Source: Sphagnum compactum (lineage: Eukaryota; Bryophyta; Sphagnopsida; Sphagnales). From it: a stretch of 64,000 nt of DNA. Below, piece by piece: positions 1-12,400 of this stretch. A program made the position numbers and the translations under genes. The stretch is taken from assembly GCA_965153455.1 (NCBI GenBank), contig OZ234501.1:11780001-11844000 (forward strand), in the 5' to 3' direction. The notes under the pieces are model-generated. The model did not search any database. It had not been told where the DNA came from and saw only the letters and a list, made by a program, of their open reading frames with translations. The stretch's first letter is position 1. Each line of letters starts with the position of its first letter.

Positions 1-2320
1 ATAAATAATAATAAATAATAAATAAACAAACAAATAAATAAATATCCTATAAATACTAAAAAAATCCTTTGAAAAGTATATAGGCCGGATCAATTCCAAG
101 TATTGGAGTGATGATCAAGTAGATTGATGATCGGTTCTAACCCTAAAAAAACTAAATAAATGGGTGTGCAATTTCTTACTTACAACTTCCAGGTTTTGGG
201 TTCCTCCTACCTACCTACCTACCTACTTACCTACCTACCTACCTACCAATTTACACACATTTGAGAAAAGCCAGCTCCATATGTGCTAAAATTATCCTTT
301 TGACATTCAAATAAACAAACAAATGAAATGAAATGAAAACAAACATAAATGAATAATAGAATGCCAAAAATCCAAGCTCTACAAAAAAAATAAATAAATA
401 AATAAATAAAAATAAATAAATATATATATCTTGACTCTCTCTCTCTCTCAATTTACTACCACTACCACCACCACCACTACTACTAGTACTACTACTATTC
501 CTACTCTGCTATTCAGTGTGCACGGCTATTTGTTTTGCTTGCCAGACAATCAGAAAAAAGGCTTCTAGACTTAGTCAAGGACTTATTTTTCAATAATGAA
601 GAAGAAGAAGAAGAAGAAGAAGAAGTAGTAATAGTAGTAGTAGGAATAGAAGAAGAAAGAGATGATGGGTTGTGTCCTTTATCTGAATTTTGTTATCACT
701 TTCCTTTTGTTGACAATTTTGTTGATCTATCTGGCTGGCTGGCTGGCAGCGTGGTATGATATATATGCGGGTTTTGTGTCTTGAAATCTTGCGCGTTGTT
801 GTTGTTGCCAGTCTACTGCATTCAACCATGTAAGTATAATAATAACTTAACCCAATCTCTCTCTCTTTCTCTTGATGGAGAGAAGATGAGGAATAAGATG
901 AGGTTTAGAACTGAGTTTTCTGCTTTTGTTTTCCTTGAGTGAGTGATCGGGGGATGTTTGTGTTCTGGCATCTATCTATCTATGTGGGTCTATTTCTCCC
1001 TCACCCAACAAAGCTTTACTAATGATAGAATCGTACATTAACGTACATGTGGAAGTTGCCTCTTTTTTCCATATATACGTTTTGTGTTTAATTAGCATGC
1101 GAACATTAGGTTTTCCTTAGAGATCTTATGTTATAACTTAAAGTAAGAAATTATGTCTTTGTGTTACGTGACAGCTTTTTGATCCTAGGTCTTCTTTGTT
1201 ATTGTTGATTTTGTCATTTTGTTGTTTTGAGTCTCCTTTGAATAGGGTCTTTACGTGATTTTTTTAAATTTTTTTTTGGGTTGATTGTAAGCTTTTGTTT
1301 TCTCTTTGGGTTGTGTCTACTTGTGTTCTCATTTGCCTTGTACTTTTGTTGGATGGGTTCTTATCCTTGATTTTTATTTTCAGAGTTTTTCTTCTTTCGT
1401 GTGTGCAAACATTTTGGGGGTGATAACTTTTATTGCTTATAGCATGTGGAGAGAGGTTTGGTTGGACTGCCCTTGCAAGGCAAACGAACGCTTTCAGTTC
1501 TATCATGCTAGTGGCAAGAGTAAAAAAAGTTTTGACTTCTACATATCAATGATCTCCACTAGAAATGCCCAAGAGGCTTTTTACCTCAAAATTTGCAAAG
1601 ATTTCAGCATACTATGAAAATGTTGCCAAGAGGCTTTTTACTTAAAAAATTGCAAAAGATTTCAACATGGTTTGAAAATGCCTAGAGCCTTTTTACACCA
1701 AAATCTGCACACATTTCAACACGATAATTTTCATTCCAAACTCGCCACCAATGATTCATAAAAAAATCTTTTAATCATTGTAATTGACATTCAATCTTTT
1801 GGCAAGTTAATGTATCACGTACGTTAATTTATTTGGTCGTTATATCTTGGGTCAATGATGGTCGGTGGTTGATTTCGTTTATGCATGTTATGTTGGATTT
1901 AACATGTTTTGATATGTGAAGCAAGGAAGGTTATTAGGGTTGCTATGTGTTTTTTAAGGATCTAATGAATTCTAAGTCAGTTCACAAAACATGGGGGTGT
2001 GTGTCATCTTGGCCTCATCTATAGCACTTGGTTGTATAGGTACTAAGGCACGTGTTAGGGTTTCTAGATCCTCGATAAACAACCAACATATTCCAAGGGT
2101 AAGGTTGTGCTAGTACTTGTTGAATCTTGATCCATCAGGTTGAATAATCAAAGGCACCGGCGTTTTAGGGCAAGGTTGAGTGACCTTAGCAAGTGTTAAT
2201 CAAGGAAATTACAAGGAGGAAAATACAAGGCAATAAAATAGCATGTGATAGTTTTTGGGTCAATTATGCTGGAATTCATACCAACATTTTATATCTTGGT
2301 GTTAATCACCTTTTGTAATG

Positions 2321-2353
<33 letters not shown>

Positions 2354-4142
2354 TTTAACCTTATTTTGAGCTTCACCCAAGGCAAAGGAAGATACATTTA
2401 TGCGGTGCAACCATGGTAAAAATAACTATAGCCTCACAATTGACACTCAATGATGCATCTTTCCCAAAAAACCACAAATTGAATTGTATTGGTGCATTGG
2501 AATCATTTTTTTCAACAAACAATTTTTACAAATTGTAGTTTACTTTGGTGGATGAATATTGGCTTGGCTTTTCGAAAATGGTTTTCAAAAAATAGGGCCA
2601 AAAGAACTAAGTATCACATTGGGATGTCCCAAGTAGTCATATATAATGAGGGTTTCAATTTCCAACCCAGTGTTTGGGTGTGAGGGGGTGTGGTGGGGCT
2701 TGCCTATCCCTCGACAACAACACCACGGTATCAAAATTTTCCATCGACATGCTCGAATAGTTCGTGAGCTCAAAGACATTGTGAAAGTCAAGATGGTGTT
2801 ACAAAAAAAAAGAATTGTTTTGCTTTCCGTAGCCTAATTTAGGGGAGACAAGGGGAGGAACAATGGAATTGGATCTACTTGGTAGGCCATACCCCGCATG
2901 GAAATAGTGGGCCTGGCACCAACACACAGGTATTTTGGCATGTAGGCAAAAGGGGCTTTTGTTGCATCTATTTCCGGAAAATTAGATCCAACAAAAAAAA
3001 AGAAAAAAAAAAGCTAACATTTGGACAAAGCTGGCACCCCAAAGCACATTCCAAGAAAGTTGTGAAGCTTACACTTTAAAAACTCTTTTTGCACACGGAA
3101 CATTTTGTTTGTTTGTTTGTTTGTTTGTTGGGTGGGCGCCTCTTCTTCATCGTGCCACAAAGCTTCATGTATGGGCCTCGCATATGTAGTCCACTGGTTC
3201 CATCCAAATGAAGAGAAGAAGCTGCATAGGGAGAAAACAAAGAAGGGTTAAGATATATTTTGTCATCCCTAATCCGGATTAAGCCATCTATCTATCTATC
3301 TAATCTTGATTTTTACAACCCCGTCAATAGGTTGTAGATGAAGATTATAAAACAAAGGCATGTGTCACAATATGGCCTTGCCATTTACATTAAAAAGTAT
3401 CTTAAGGCAAAAGAAGAATTATGAAAACTCAAATATCTCACCATGCCAAAATATAATCTTCAAAAAACAATCCTCTAAAAAAAGAAACCAAAATCCTTCA
3501 AGATATTATAACTCTATTATAACTAATCTCAAGTTTCAACACAAGCCAAAATATCATCTTTCAAAAATCCTCATATACAAATAGACCTACTATTATTACC
3601 TATGGGCCAAAATCGCTTATGCTACTATATACTCTATAATGAATCTAAACACAATAATATTCTTGCCTTGGTAGGCAAGGCCAATAAATTAAGATCCACA
3701 TGGTGCACAATAATACTTTAAGAATAAATTCTGTTATGTTTGTTTAGAGGCGCCTAATTGTTTCTAGAACTCATGTGCGGCAAATGAGCAAAATGAGCTA
3801 ACAATAAACTACCCATTTAAGTGTAAATGGTTACCAGGTCTACTAATTGGACTGCCAAAATCAAGATTACTATACCATGGGTTTTTCCCTAATCCTTTTT
3901 ATGTGTCTCCGCTAGGTTATCTTCTCATGTATCCGGTATCTCAATAAATCCTAGTTCACCCAACATTCTTAAACACCCAAGTGGTGTTCAGTTCCAACTT
4001 TCAAATCACACACTGGAATCTTCAAACCAAAACTGCCTATAACTTAGTTGCTCACAAAATTAGGTTAATGTGAACCAGCATTTTCCCCCTCCAACGTTCA
4101 ACCACTTAATATTGTGGTAAATTTCTCATCTGTATATATGAG

Positions 4143-4285
4143 ACTGCATATAAACTCATCACAAAACACGAATTCAAATCATATAAACTCATCACGAAAC
4201 ACAATTTCAAATCATATAAACTCATCACAAAACACGAATCCAAATCATATAAATTCATCACGAAACACAAATTCAAATCATAATT
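4143..4285. repeat. 32-bp tandem repeat in duplication copy 1
   Basis: About four to five head-to-tail units of the type ATAAACTCATCACAAAACAC followed by a short AATTCAAATC-like segment. The same array occurs in copy 2 at about 38,086-38,222, with point differences (for example ACGAAACAC against ACAAAACAC). The short open frames across it are artefacts of the repeat. Confidence 0.85.
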
Positions 4286-4789
4286 GTGGCATGTATCTGT
4301 TTCCTTTGCTGCCAAAACACATCTTATATTTTATGCTTTGTATTCACTTGTAGTTGTGAAGTCAAAAATGGATGGCACATTATGAATGACTTTAAAGTAA
4401 TGGAAACCCACCACCAGAAACCCCAGGTTGGTCAAGTCTGGGGTCAAAATTTGTAATGTCGGATGAAAGTAAAACAAAGGAACTCAACCGCATAGCAAAC
4501 TCGCGTTTGCACCAAAACTCATGGTATGTTTTTGACACAGAGCTAGTTCCAAGTTTTTTTGTGGCTTCTCTCTCTTTTGAATGTGCCTAGCTCCTCTTCT
4601 TTGCAAGGTTTGGGTTTGAATGTGAATGTTGGTTCAGAGTAGGTATCTAAAGTTACCCCATGCCATGAGCCAAAGAAGTTAATCCAAGCCTCAAGGAGCA
4701 TCGAAGGAGCTGTTGAGAAAACAAAACAGCTGTGGGAATCACCAATAATCTTACAAGAACCCAAAAAATACAAACCCCCCTCTCCAAAA

Positions 4790-5145
4790 GTGCGAAATAG
4801 AATATCATGCACAACAAAAATCCCCTCTTCAAAACCCATCTGGGATACAACATTATGCAGCAAAAGCCCAAGATGGATTTTGAAGATGGGTTTTTTGTTG
4901 CACATGATTTTGTATTTGGCAACAAAAATCCACTTCAAAACCCACCTGGGATACAAGATCATGCCACAAAAAACCCAAGATGGATTTTGAAGATGGGTTT
5001 TTGTTTGTTGCACACGATTTTGCATTTGGCAACAAAAAGCCCATCTTCAAAAACCCATCTGGGATCCAAAATTATGGAGTTTGAAGTACGGGTTTTTGTT
5101 GCACACAATTTTGTATTTGACACTTTTGAAGATGGGTTTTTGTTG
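4790..5145. repeat. Alternating inverted-repeat array, copy 1
   Basis: Arms containing CATCTTCAAAACCCATCTGG alternate with their near reverse complements, which contain AGATGGATTTTGAAGATGGG. Each is flanked by GGCAACAAAAA or TTGTTGCACACGATTTTG. At least three arm pairs lie within 350 bp, so an RNA from either strand could fold into long stem-loops. The same array is in copy 2 at about 38,755-39,070. Open frames on both strands here are by-products of the repeat. Confidence 0.8.
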
Positions 5146-5358
5146 TTCTTGTAGGATTAATGGTGATATTCCAACTCTACACCTTCACGCATTCTCTCAA
5201 AATGTGCAAGAGCTTCTATTCCATTGCCATGGAGGGCATATGATCCTCAAAGCATCATGTTCCAAGAGACCAAATCTCTAGTGAGGTCATCGTGTAGAAC
5301 ACTCTTCAAGCATCCTCGATGGAGCCTCCCACATTTGACATACATGTTCTCAACAAAG

Positions 5359-6536
5359 TCTATTACTCCACAAAGTCATCAGAGTCACAACCACTCTTGA
5401 CGATTATCTGCCCACGGATTTGCTTGGCCTCTTCAATTGCCACAACACTCACATATACATTCATGTTCATGTGAACCACAAGGAGACTTGTAAAATTAGG
5501 ACATGCATTGAGAGAAATGGAACAAAGCATACCTGTGAGGAACTGTGCATGCTTTCTTGTTGAAATCGATTGTCAGAAAATGCTCAATTGGGTCTTCTCA
5601 CATTGCCCCCAGCCTTGACATCTCTTGCAAGTCTTTTTCTGTTCTGGGTGATTAATGTGAAGTCCCAAGGTCCCAGTACAGCAGCCATCTCTGCTGCTTC
5701 GGTCAAGGGCCTGTTCTCATCAGGTTGTCAAGCCAAAGTACCTCCTGTGTCTCTCCTTGTGCTTGAAATCTCTGTATAATTTGCATTTCTGGCTGTTTGC
5801 ATTTCTGTTACAGCCAGAAATCCAAATGGGTCTGATCAGCTGCATGAATTCCTCACCAGTTTCTTCAACAGATTTCTGCTTCTGACCAGCTGCTGTGTGC
5901 ATTTTTCACCGGTTTTCTCTGGAGGCTAGCCAAATCATAGCAACCAAAGAAGCTATACCAAACTTTTCTCCTTGAAACAATTCATGGATTACTGTGTGTT
6001 TGGATCAAAGTTGCAATTTCCAAAAGCTCCAGCAAGTGCAGCAATGGTCATCATCTCTCTCCCCTGCCTTGCTCAATCATTCTTCTTGTTCATAAAAATA
6101 TTGCCAACTGCACATGATTGCACATCACCTGCACATAATGAAGTGGAGACAAAACATTGGCTTTGATTTCTGAGTTCAGTTTTGCACCACCACCACCACC
6201 ACCACCACACCATGTCTGCTTTGCTGAAATCATCATCATCATGCTGCTTTTCTCAACACTAAAATCACATTTGGAAACTCTGACAAAAGGACACAGTATT
6301 GTTGCAACAAAACTGTCTGAGACGCTTTGCTGACCATATCCACAAACAAACACTTCAATTCCTTCAGAATTGCCTGCTGCTGCTGCTGCGGAATGGAGAC
6401 GATGATCTTCGATGGCAACAGATTAAGGTCCTGCGACGGAGACGTGAAGCTGTCAGATGCAGGTGATCTTTCCGATTGAAACAACAGACAATTTGCTTCA
6501 ATCGTGCAACCTTCTTCACGGGAAGATTGTAAGAGC
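5359..6536 (-). pseudogene. Exon-like pieces of an unidentified gene, decayed (copy 1)
   Basis: Several minus-strand segments look protein-coding rather than random. One, about 6,290-6,536, contains EMFLYIMRSYNLPVKK and later QAILKELKCLFVDMVSK. A short piece near 6,000-6,045 reads MTIAALAGAFGNCNFDPNT. A piece near 5,590-5,690 reads ENRPLTEAAEMAAVLGPWDF, then EDPIEHFLTIDFNKKACTVP. The last, about 5,359-5,450, reads VAIEEAKQIR and ends GCDSDDFVE plus a stop. Some pieces end at GT-like donors or follow AG, as exons would. I do not recognise the family. Relative to copy 2, this copy has an extra base after LPVKK and a 2-bp loss after GPWDF; both copies share a TGA just before EDPIEHF. Exon borders are approximate and joining them into one gene is inference. 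Confidence 0.45.
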
Positions 6537-7131
6537 GCATGATGTACAAGAACATCTCCGAGAGCTTGTTCTAATGCTTCGACTACTACTCTCTCTTTTT
6601 CTCTTGCTAGAGACGAGAGATATCACGACGATCTTACAAGTCCAAGAATCAACAGGAAGCAGTCTGGTGGACAGAAGAAAGAGTGTTCCAGAGGAGAGTA
6701 CAACGGAAAGAAAGAGGAAGTTTGAAAACTCGCGCGCGCACGATGAGTTCCAAGATGTGCGACTCGAGGGCGAGTGTTTTTATCGCATTGCCATGACAAC
6801 GATGAAGGAAGGAAGGAAGGAAGGAAGGAAGGAGGAACAAGATGCAGCCGATTTGCAGAGCTTCTCGCAAACAAACACAGCTGCTGCAGCCGACTGGCTG
6901 GAGTCACAGATCGCGCACTTGCCTGACCAATGGTGAGTTTCTGTCTGTCGCATTGCTATGACGACGAAGAACAGAGGAAAACCAAATTGCAATCGTTGGA
7001 AATACAGGAAACAGGAAGTTGATGAAAGAAACAAATCACAGAATCAGCAGGCATGCCAGAAGAAGAAGTACACCAGCCAGAAGAGCGAAAACGTTTCTGT
7101 GTCGAAGAAAACATCATCTGATGTGAGAGAG

Positions 7132-7165
<34 letters not shown>

Positions 7166-7324
7166 TGCAAGAATTGATTGAAATCGGTACTCCTCAGGAG
7201 CAGGTGCTTGCTGCATGCATCATTCTGGTGTAGTCGTAGTAGTAGTAACAACAATAGAAGACGATGATCATGGATCGAAGGTACCGACTGACTGACAGTG
7301 GCATATGGATTTGCATATGGCTTC

Positions 7325-7765
7325 TTGTTGTGATCACAGATCTCTGTTGCTGTACAAGTGCTGTGGTGGCAGTAGTCAAGGGTTTGATGATGATCCTGCA
7401 TACATAGGTATGCTTCTTGTTGTGATCACACAGATCCGTTGTTGTACAAGTGTGGCAGTCAAGGTTTTGATGATCCTGCATATGCTTGTTGTTGTGATCA
7501 CAGATATCTGTTGTATAAGTGTGGCGGCAGTAGTCAAGGGTTTGATGATGATCCTGCATACATAGGTATGCTTGTTGTTGTGATCACAGATCTGTTGTTG
7601 TTGTACAAGTGCAGTGGCAGTCATGGCTTGTTGTTGTGATCACAGATATCTGTTGTATAAGTGTGGCGGCAGTAGTCAAGGGTTTGATGATGATCCTGCA
7701 TACATAGGTATGCTTGTTGTTGTGATCACAGATCTGTTGTTGTACAAGTGCAGTGGCAGTCATCA
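7325..7765. repeat. Tandem array with TGATCA palindromes, copy 1
   Basis: Six head-to-tail units, each beginning near GTGATCACAGATCTGTTGTT or its ATATCTG variant, then a TACAAGTG-like segment, a GGCAGTAGTCAAGGGTTTGA segment and often GATGATCCTGCATACATAGG. Unit length alternates between long (about 86 bp) and short (about 55-75 bp) forms. The matching array in copy 2 (41,226-41,690) also has six units but in a different order of variants. The CCDHRSLLLYKC-like translations are repeat artefacts. Confidence 0.85.
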
Positions 7766-8413
7766 AGGTTTGACTGACTCGGTGTGTCTGCATGCGTGTT
7801 TGCGTATTTGTACTCTGCCAACAACTCCATCTGCTATCATGCTACTTCAACCAAGGGGAACACAAATTGGTACTCTTCATGAATGCAGCAGTTGATTATA
7901 TTCTACCACTGGCAAAAACACATGAAATGACACTGAAGAAAACGAAATCTGCTGCAACAGAATGAGAGCGAAAAAATGACACCCAACTTTTTCATCTTGC
8001 TCGGAGATTGTGACTTTGGCAATTGGAGATTTGTGAGAACCCAATCAGCTTGCTTGGATATTTTGAACCATCTCCAAATATTGTGAACCTTCGTGTTTTC
8101 CCTGGAGCACAACTAAACCCTGCACGATGGAACTTGATTCCATGCATTACTACAAAAAACAGAGAGCATGCAACCAACCAACCAACCAACCATATGGCTA
8201 ACAGTCTCCTCACATGTCTTTCCCCTTCTTCCACTCACTTTGTTGACACACTTCAACAACAACATGTTCGCTAACATACTGGTCTTCACATTAGACATCA
8301 GATCCAACAGAATGGTCACAAAAGCCCAAAATATGTCACAAAGCACATGCGATTCGAAGCTCCTTAAAGATCCCCAGAGACAGAAAGAGACAGAGAGGAA
8401 GGAAGGTGTGTAC

Positions 8414-8593
8414 AATGTAACGCTGATAGAATTTGAGCTGGAAATGGCGTTGCACATCAGGCCGACCGGCATGCTGCTGCGGAATGAGCACGTTGGACCA
8501 GTAATCCGCCCAGCGCGGATCCTTTTCATACGCGTATCCCTCTGCTGCTGCCTTCTTCTCCTGTTGTCCTTCCGGACCTCCTCCTCCCGCCAT
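8414..8593 (-). pseudogene. First exon of a TMEM33-like (Pom33 family) gene; remainder not found
   Basis: Sixty codons run from ATG (8,593-8,591) to a GTACAC donor just below 8,414. The N-terminus is Gly/Ala-rich, followed by YAYEKDPRWADYWSNVLIP, then GRPDVQRHFQLKFYQRYI. From memory this strongly resembles the cytosolic N-terminus of plant TMEM33-like ER/nuclear-envelope membrane proteins, where the family continues with a short linker and several membrane helices. Later exons should lie at lower coordinates, but I see no reading frame for the membrane part between here and the window start. The duplication boundary lies only about 340 bp downstream. It is therefore either a gene cut by rearrangement or a gene whose next exon lies beyond a very long intron. 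A CT-rich tract (8,609-8,635) sits in the presumed leader. Calling it a broken gene is inference. Confidence 0.5.
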
Positions 8594-8829
8594 AGCTCCT
8601 CCCGAACTCTCTTCTCTCTCTCTCTCTCTCTCTTCACTTCTCTGTCTCCGTATCTCTTTCACAACTTCTGATTCACAAACAGGAAACGGAGAGACAGATC
8701 GCTGGGTTGTGTGCGTCGCAAACCAGCGCGCGCTTCTGCGTCTGATCTATCGCTTCCTCCATTGAAGACAAGCGCAGAAAGCCCTGGAAACCTCGAAGCG
8801 ATATGGCAACTTCCCAAGCACCAGGACAA

Positions 8830-9470
8830 AAGGCTACAGTTCCAAGACAGAATGGTACAGTTTCTGCACAAAATGGGACAGTTTCTGCATAGAACGGCGC
8901 ACTAAGATCACATAATCGGACATTTCCAGACTACACAAATGCACACTAGGGAGCACAGAATGGGAAAGTTTCTGCATAGAATGGTACACTAAGAGCACAC
9001 AATCGGACAGTTCCAGCATAGAATAGTGTACAGTAGGGAGCACACAGAATGGTACACTAGGAAGCGCAGAATGGTATACTAGGAAGCGCAGAATGGTATA
9101 GGGAGCACAGAATCGGACAGTTCCAGAACAGAATGGTGACCAGTAGGAGCACAGAACAGTACAGTTCCTGCAGAGAAATGGTACACTAGGAGTGCAGAAT
9201 GGTACAGGGAGCACAGAATCAGATAGTTCCAGAACAGAATGGTGAACACTAGGAGCACAGAATGGTACAGTTTCTGCACAGAAATGGTACACTAGGAGTG
9301 CAGAATGCTATAGGGATCACAGAGTCGGATAGTTCCAGAACAGAATGGTGAACACTAGGAGCACAGAATGGTACAGTTTCTGGACAGAAATGGTACACTA
9401 AGAGAGCAGAATGGTACAATTTCTAAACAGAATTGATACACTAGGAGTATAGAATAGTATTTTATGTATG
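8830..9470. repeat. Minisatellite of GCACAGAATGGTACA-type units
   Basis: Dozens of short related words (CAGAATGGTACA, ACACTAGGAGTGCAGAATGG, ATCGGACAGTTCCAGAACAG) repeat head to tail. Around 9,110-9,400 they form a higher-order unit of roughly 130 bp. The array begins about 240 bp upstream of the TMEM33-like ATG, on the promoter side. Long minus-strand open frames (for example 8,834-9,292) are produced by the repeat and show no protein family. Confidence 0.88.
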
Positions 9471-12400
9471 ATTCCGCAACTGGTGGTCGTTTCTCAATGA
9501 CCATTCTGGTTTAGAACCTTGCAACAGTAATGATGCAGTTCTGTGAAAAGCTCTAGACCAAGGCTTCTGTTTTGCACTCATCATATAAGTGATTTGAAAG
9601 GTATAAAAAAAACCTGAAATTTATTATTGTTACACATCAAAAGAGATGCAGCAATGGGAAGCAAAAAAATTAAAATTAAAATATTAAAAAAAAAATGCTT
9701 GTCACATGGGAAACCAAAGAAGAAAATAGCAAGTCAACAAAGAAATAATTAATTAAAAAAAAAACCCATGTTTTAAATGAAGCCCAAGGTGAATGAGCCC
9801 CTCCATTGGTACAAACCTTGTTTGGTACAAGAAGTTGAGATTACATCAACTTGGGAAATTTTAAATTTGCACTAATAGTTTACTATTGTAACCTAAGGTC
9901 AATTTCATCACCATAAAAATGTTTTAAAAAAAAAAATTCAAAAAATCATTTCATTTTTACTTAATGAAATTATTTAATTTTCATCCATTTATTTGAAATT
10001 TTCTTGACACTTGTCACATGTTGGATGTACATATTAAACTACCTACCTAGTGGATGTATGTGTACTTAACCATATAAATTTGTTATGATCAAGAATCAAT
10101 TATAATTTTTCTTAACAAAATCAATAAACATTTTGGAAAGCTATGAATCAAAACAAATTGTCTATTGTTATTTCATTTTGTATAAAATTGTTGAAATTAT
10201 TTGAATGTCTTGTACAAGATTTGAAGATTCACACCTTCATTTTTTGATTTGAATGTCATGAATTTTTTTTGACATGTTATATTAAATGTTTTTCTTGGTG
10301 CTTTGTGATTCAATTTGGAGCTTCTTGTGAACTTTTTTGTTGAATTTACCTTTTGAGCATCTACCTTGTTATAATTTATTTTTTCTTTACTTGTAATCAC
10401 AAGAATATGTCCACTAGTAAGTATACTTCAAAGACTATAGTGAGAACAAAATACAAAAGCATGAATATTCACAATCTCATTCTTATCTTGTTTTGAGCCT
10501 ATTCTTTAATGCATCATGATGGTTTGAAGTGAAGTTTTACAACCCTTTTCATCAAGCCACCAATCCTTTTCAATCAACTATTAAATTTTTGAAAGTGTTC
10601 ATAAAACTAACACTTTTTTAGATGATTTGTAACTATGTTTCTATCTTAGGTAGTGTTGGGTAGTGCAAACCTCTCCTCATCTCCAATTACACCAAGTCAT
10701 CTAAAATGTAGACTTGAAGATTCAAAATCATGGCACACCAAACTATGATTTTCAAGTTGTTTTAGAAGATTGGAAGGGAAGAACATGAAGAGACATAACA
10801 TCATGAAACATAAATGTTGGTAGTTGAAAATGATAGGATTAATTTGCAAAAGGCCACAATGGAGATAATTAAATGTTTACTTGGAGTGTCAAAATTGCAA
10901 CATTAATTGACGTGACATTCAATAGACAAACAAATCAAACAAGAAAGTGATGAAGAAGCTAGTATCCAAAGGCCTAAAAAAAAAAAAAATCACCTACACA
11001 CAATGGTTTTGCCAATAACTTTGGCCTTTAATTCAAATTGTGATGAAAAAAAAGAAGAATTTAACAAGTGTTTTACACTAGCTATGAACTTTGCACAAAA
11101 AATTAAGAGAACACACAAGTCCATTTAACAGGTTGGTGAATTTTTTTTAGTGTAATGATTCACATCTAATGGAAGATTCAAACCAAAGATTCAAAATTCA
11201 ATAAATAAAGGTATTATATTTGTAAAGTGACAAGAACAAGTTGCAATACTTGAGTGCAAGCCAAAATTCAAAGGTGAATTTCCATTTTTATTACAAAACA
11301 TTAGAACATCTAAACAAGTTTGTATTACGACCCATAGTCCAACCCATCATCCATGGATTTGTTTTTAACACAAAGCTCCTAAATTGCTAACTAATTCATT
11401 CAACATTACATTACAATGGGCAAAACATTTTATAAAACCTACTTTAGGTTGTCATACAAATAAGCTACCACAACATCAAAACTATCACCAAATTAAGTAA
11501 ATTAAAAAACAAAGAATGGTTTAAAGGTGGTTTATTTTGCAAAAACATCCAATGTCCCTGTAACATTGGTTATTAACATAAATTAGACATGTGTTCATTT
11601 GGTATTTACAAGAGGAGAAATGACATTGTATTAACGACATCCATCCAAGAATGACATATGTGCATGGAATGCAAAAGTGTACGTAATGCAATCATTGTTA
11701 TATCCACATTGACTACATTTGTGATTCAACAAAAATATTGCAAAATAATTTAAACCTCTGTTTGAATCTAATGTTTAGAAAAACTTCCATTTAAAAAAAT
11801 CAAAATACATTTTTCTCAAATCATACACATACCTTCCATTTGTATTTCAAGTCATAACCACAAAGTGGAATTGTAGATTGGCCCCACTTGTCCTAAAAAG
11901 GGTTTGTTTTCTTGGCCATATTCACCAGTTTCAGCAGTGGGGTGTAGCAAGCAAGAATGTGCAAACCTCAGAATCCCAGGTTTTGACAGATTACTTGAAC
12001 ATATACAAACATCTATCTTCCAAACATTATATAAGCTTTTTCAAAACAATTGGTAGGGAAAAAGTTTGAAGGTGGCTGGTTTCAATATCTTTAGTTTCAA
12101 AGCAGTAATATCAATTAACAAGCTTCTCATTCGCAAGCTCTTTAATGAATTTGTTGGGAATTGTCCATCTACAAGTGGTGCTGGACATTATTTCGTTTGC
12201 TCTTACGAAAGGAAAATAGCAAGGAATTAACAACATTAACGGTAGAAAGATTTCATCGATTTTGTTGGGGCAGCCATTTTATAACATGAAATGTTTCCAA
12301 ACCAATCATATATATGTAAAGTGATGATAATTCATCTTCAATGTTTTTGTAGCAAGAGTAATTGACTTTATGATGAGTGGGATTGTTGCAAAGATGAATT

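Larger units (their letters stand above)
1..8077. repeat. Segmental duplication, copy 1 (about 8 kb, direct orientation)
   Basis: This stretch matches about 33,930-41,999 in the same orientation and order, with only scattered substitutions and small indels, many in simple repeats. Landmarks recur in the same sequence: the CCTA/CTAC repeat near 210, the CTCTCT tract near 435, a CA repeat near 2,330, a 32-bp tandem repeat near 4,150, an alternating inverted repeat near 4,800-5,140, and a TGATCA-containing array near 7,330-7,760. Similarity stops abruptly at about 8,077, inside the shared words for 'gaaccatctccaa'. The left end lies at or before the window edge, so the full length is unknown. 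Roughly 60 bp near 65-125 is missing from copy 2. No intact gene lies inside it. Confidence 0.93.

Noticed and set aside
535-829. Poly-Glu and poly-Leu frames
   Set aside because: They are driven by the GAAGAAGAA microsatellite; the duplicate at 34.4 kb has lost the frame lengths.
6457-6936. Plus-strand frame of 159 codons ending near a GTGAGT donor (partner in copy 2)
   Set aside because: The opposite strand has more protein-like segments; this frame includes a GGAAGGAA microsatellite and no family motif. A gene here cannot be fully excluded.
7305-7895. Cys/Val-rich frames on both strands
   Set aside because: They arise from translating the TGATCA tandem array; several frames are open at once and all follow the repeat period.
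8834-9292. 152-codon minus-strand frame with CxxTVPFC-like repeats
   Set aside because: It is a product of the minisatellite; two overlapping frames give similar repeat proteins.
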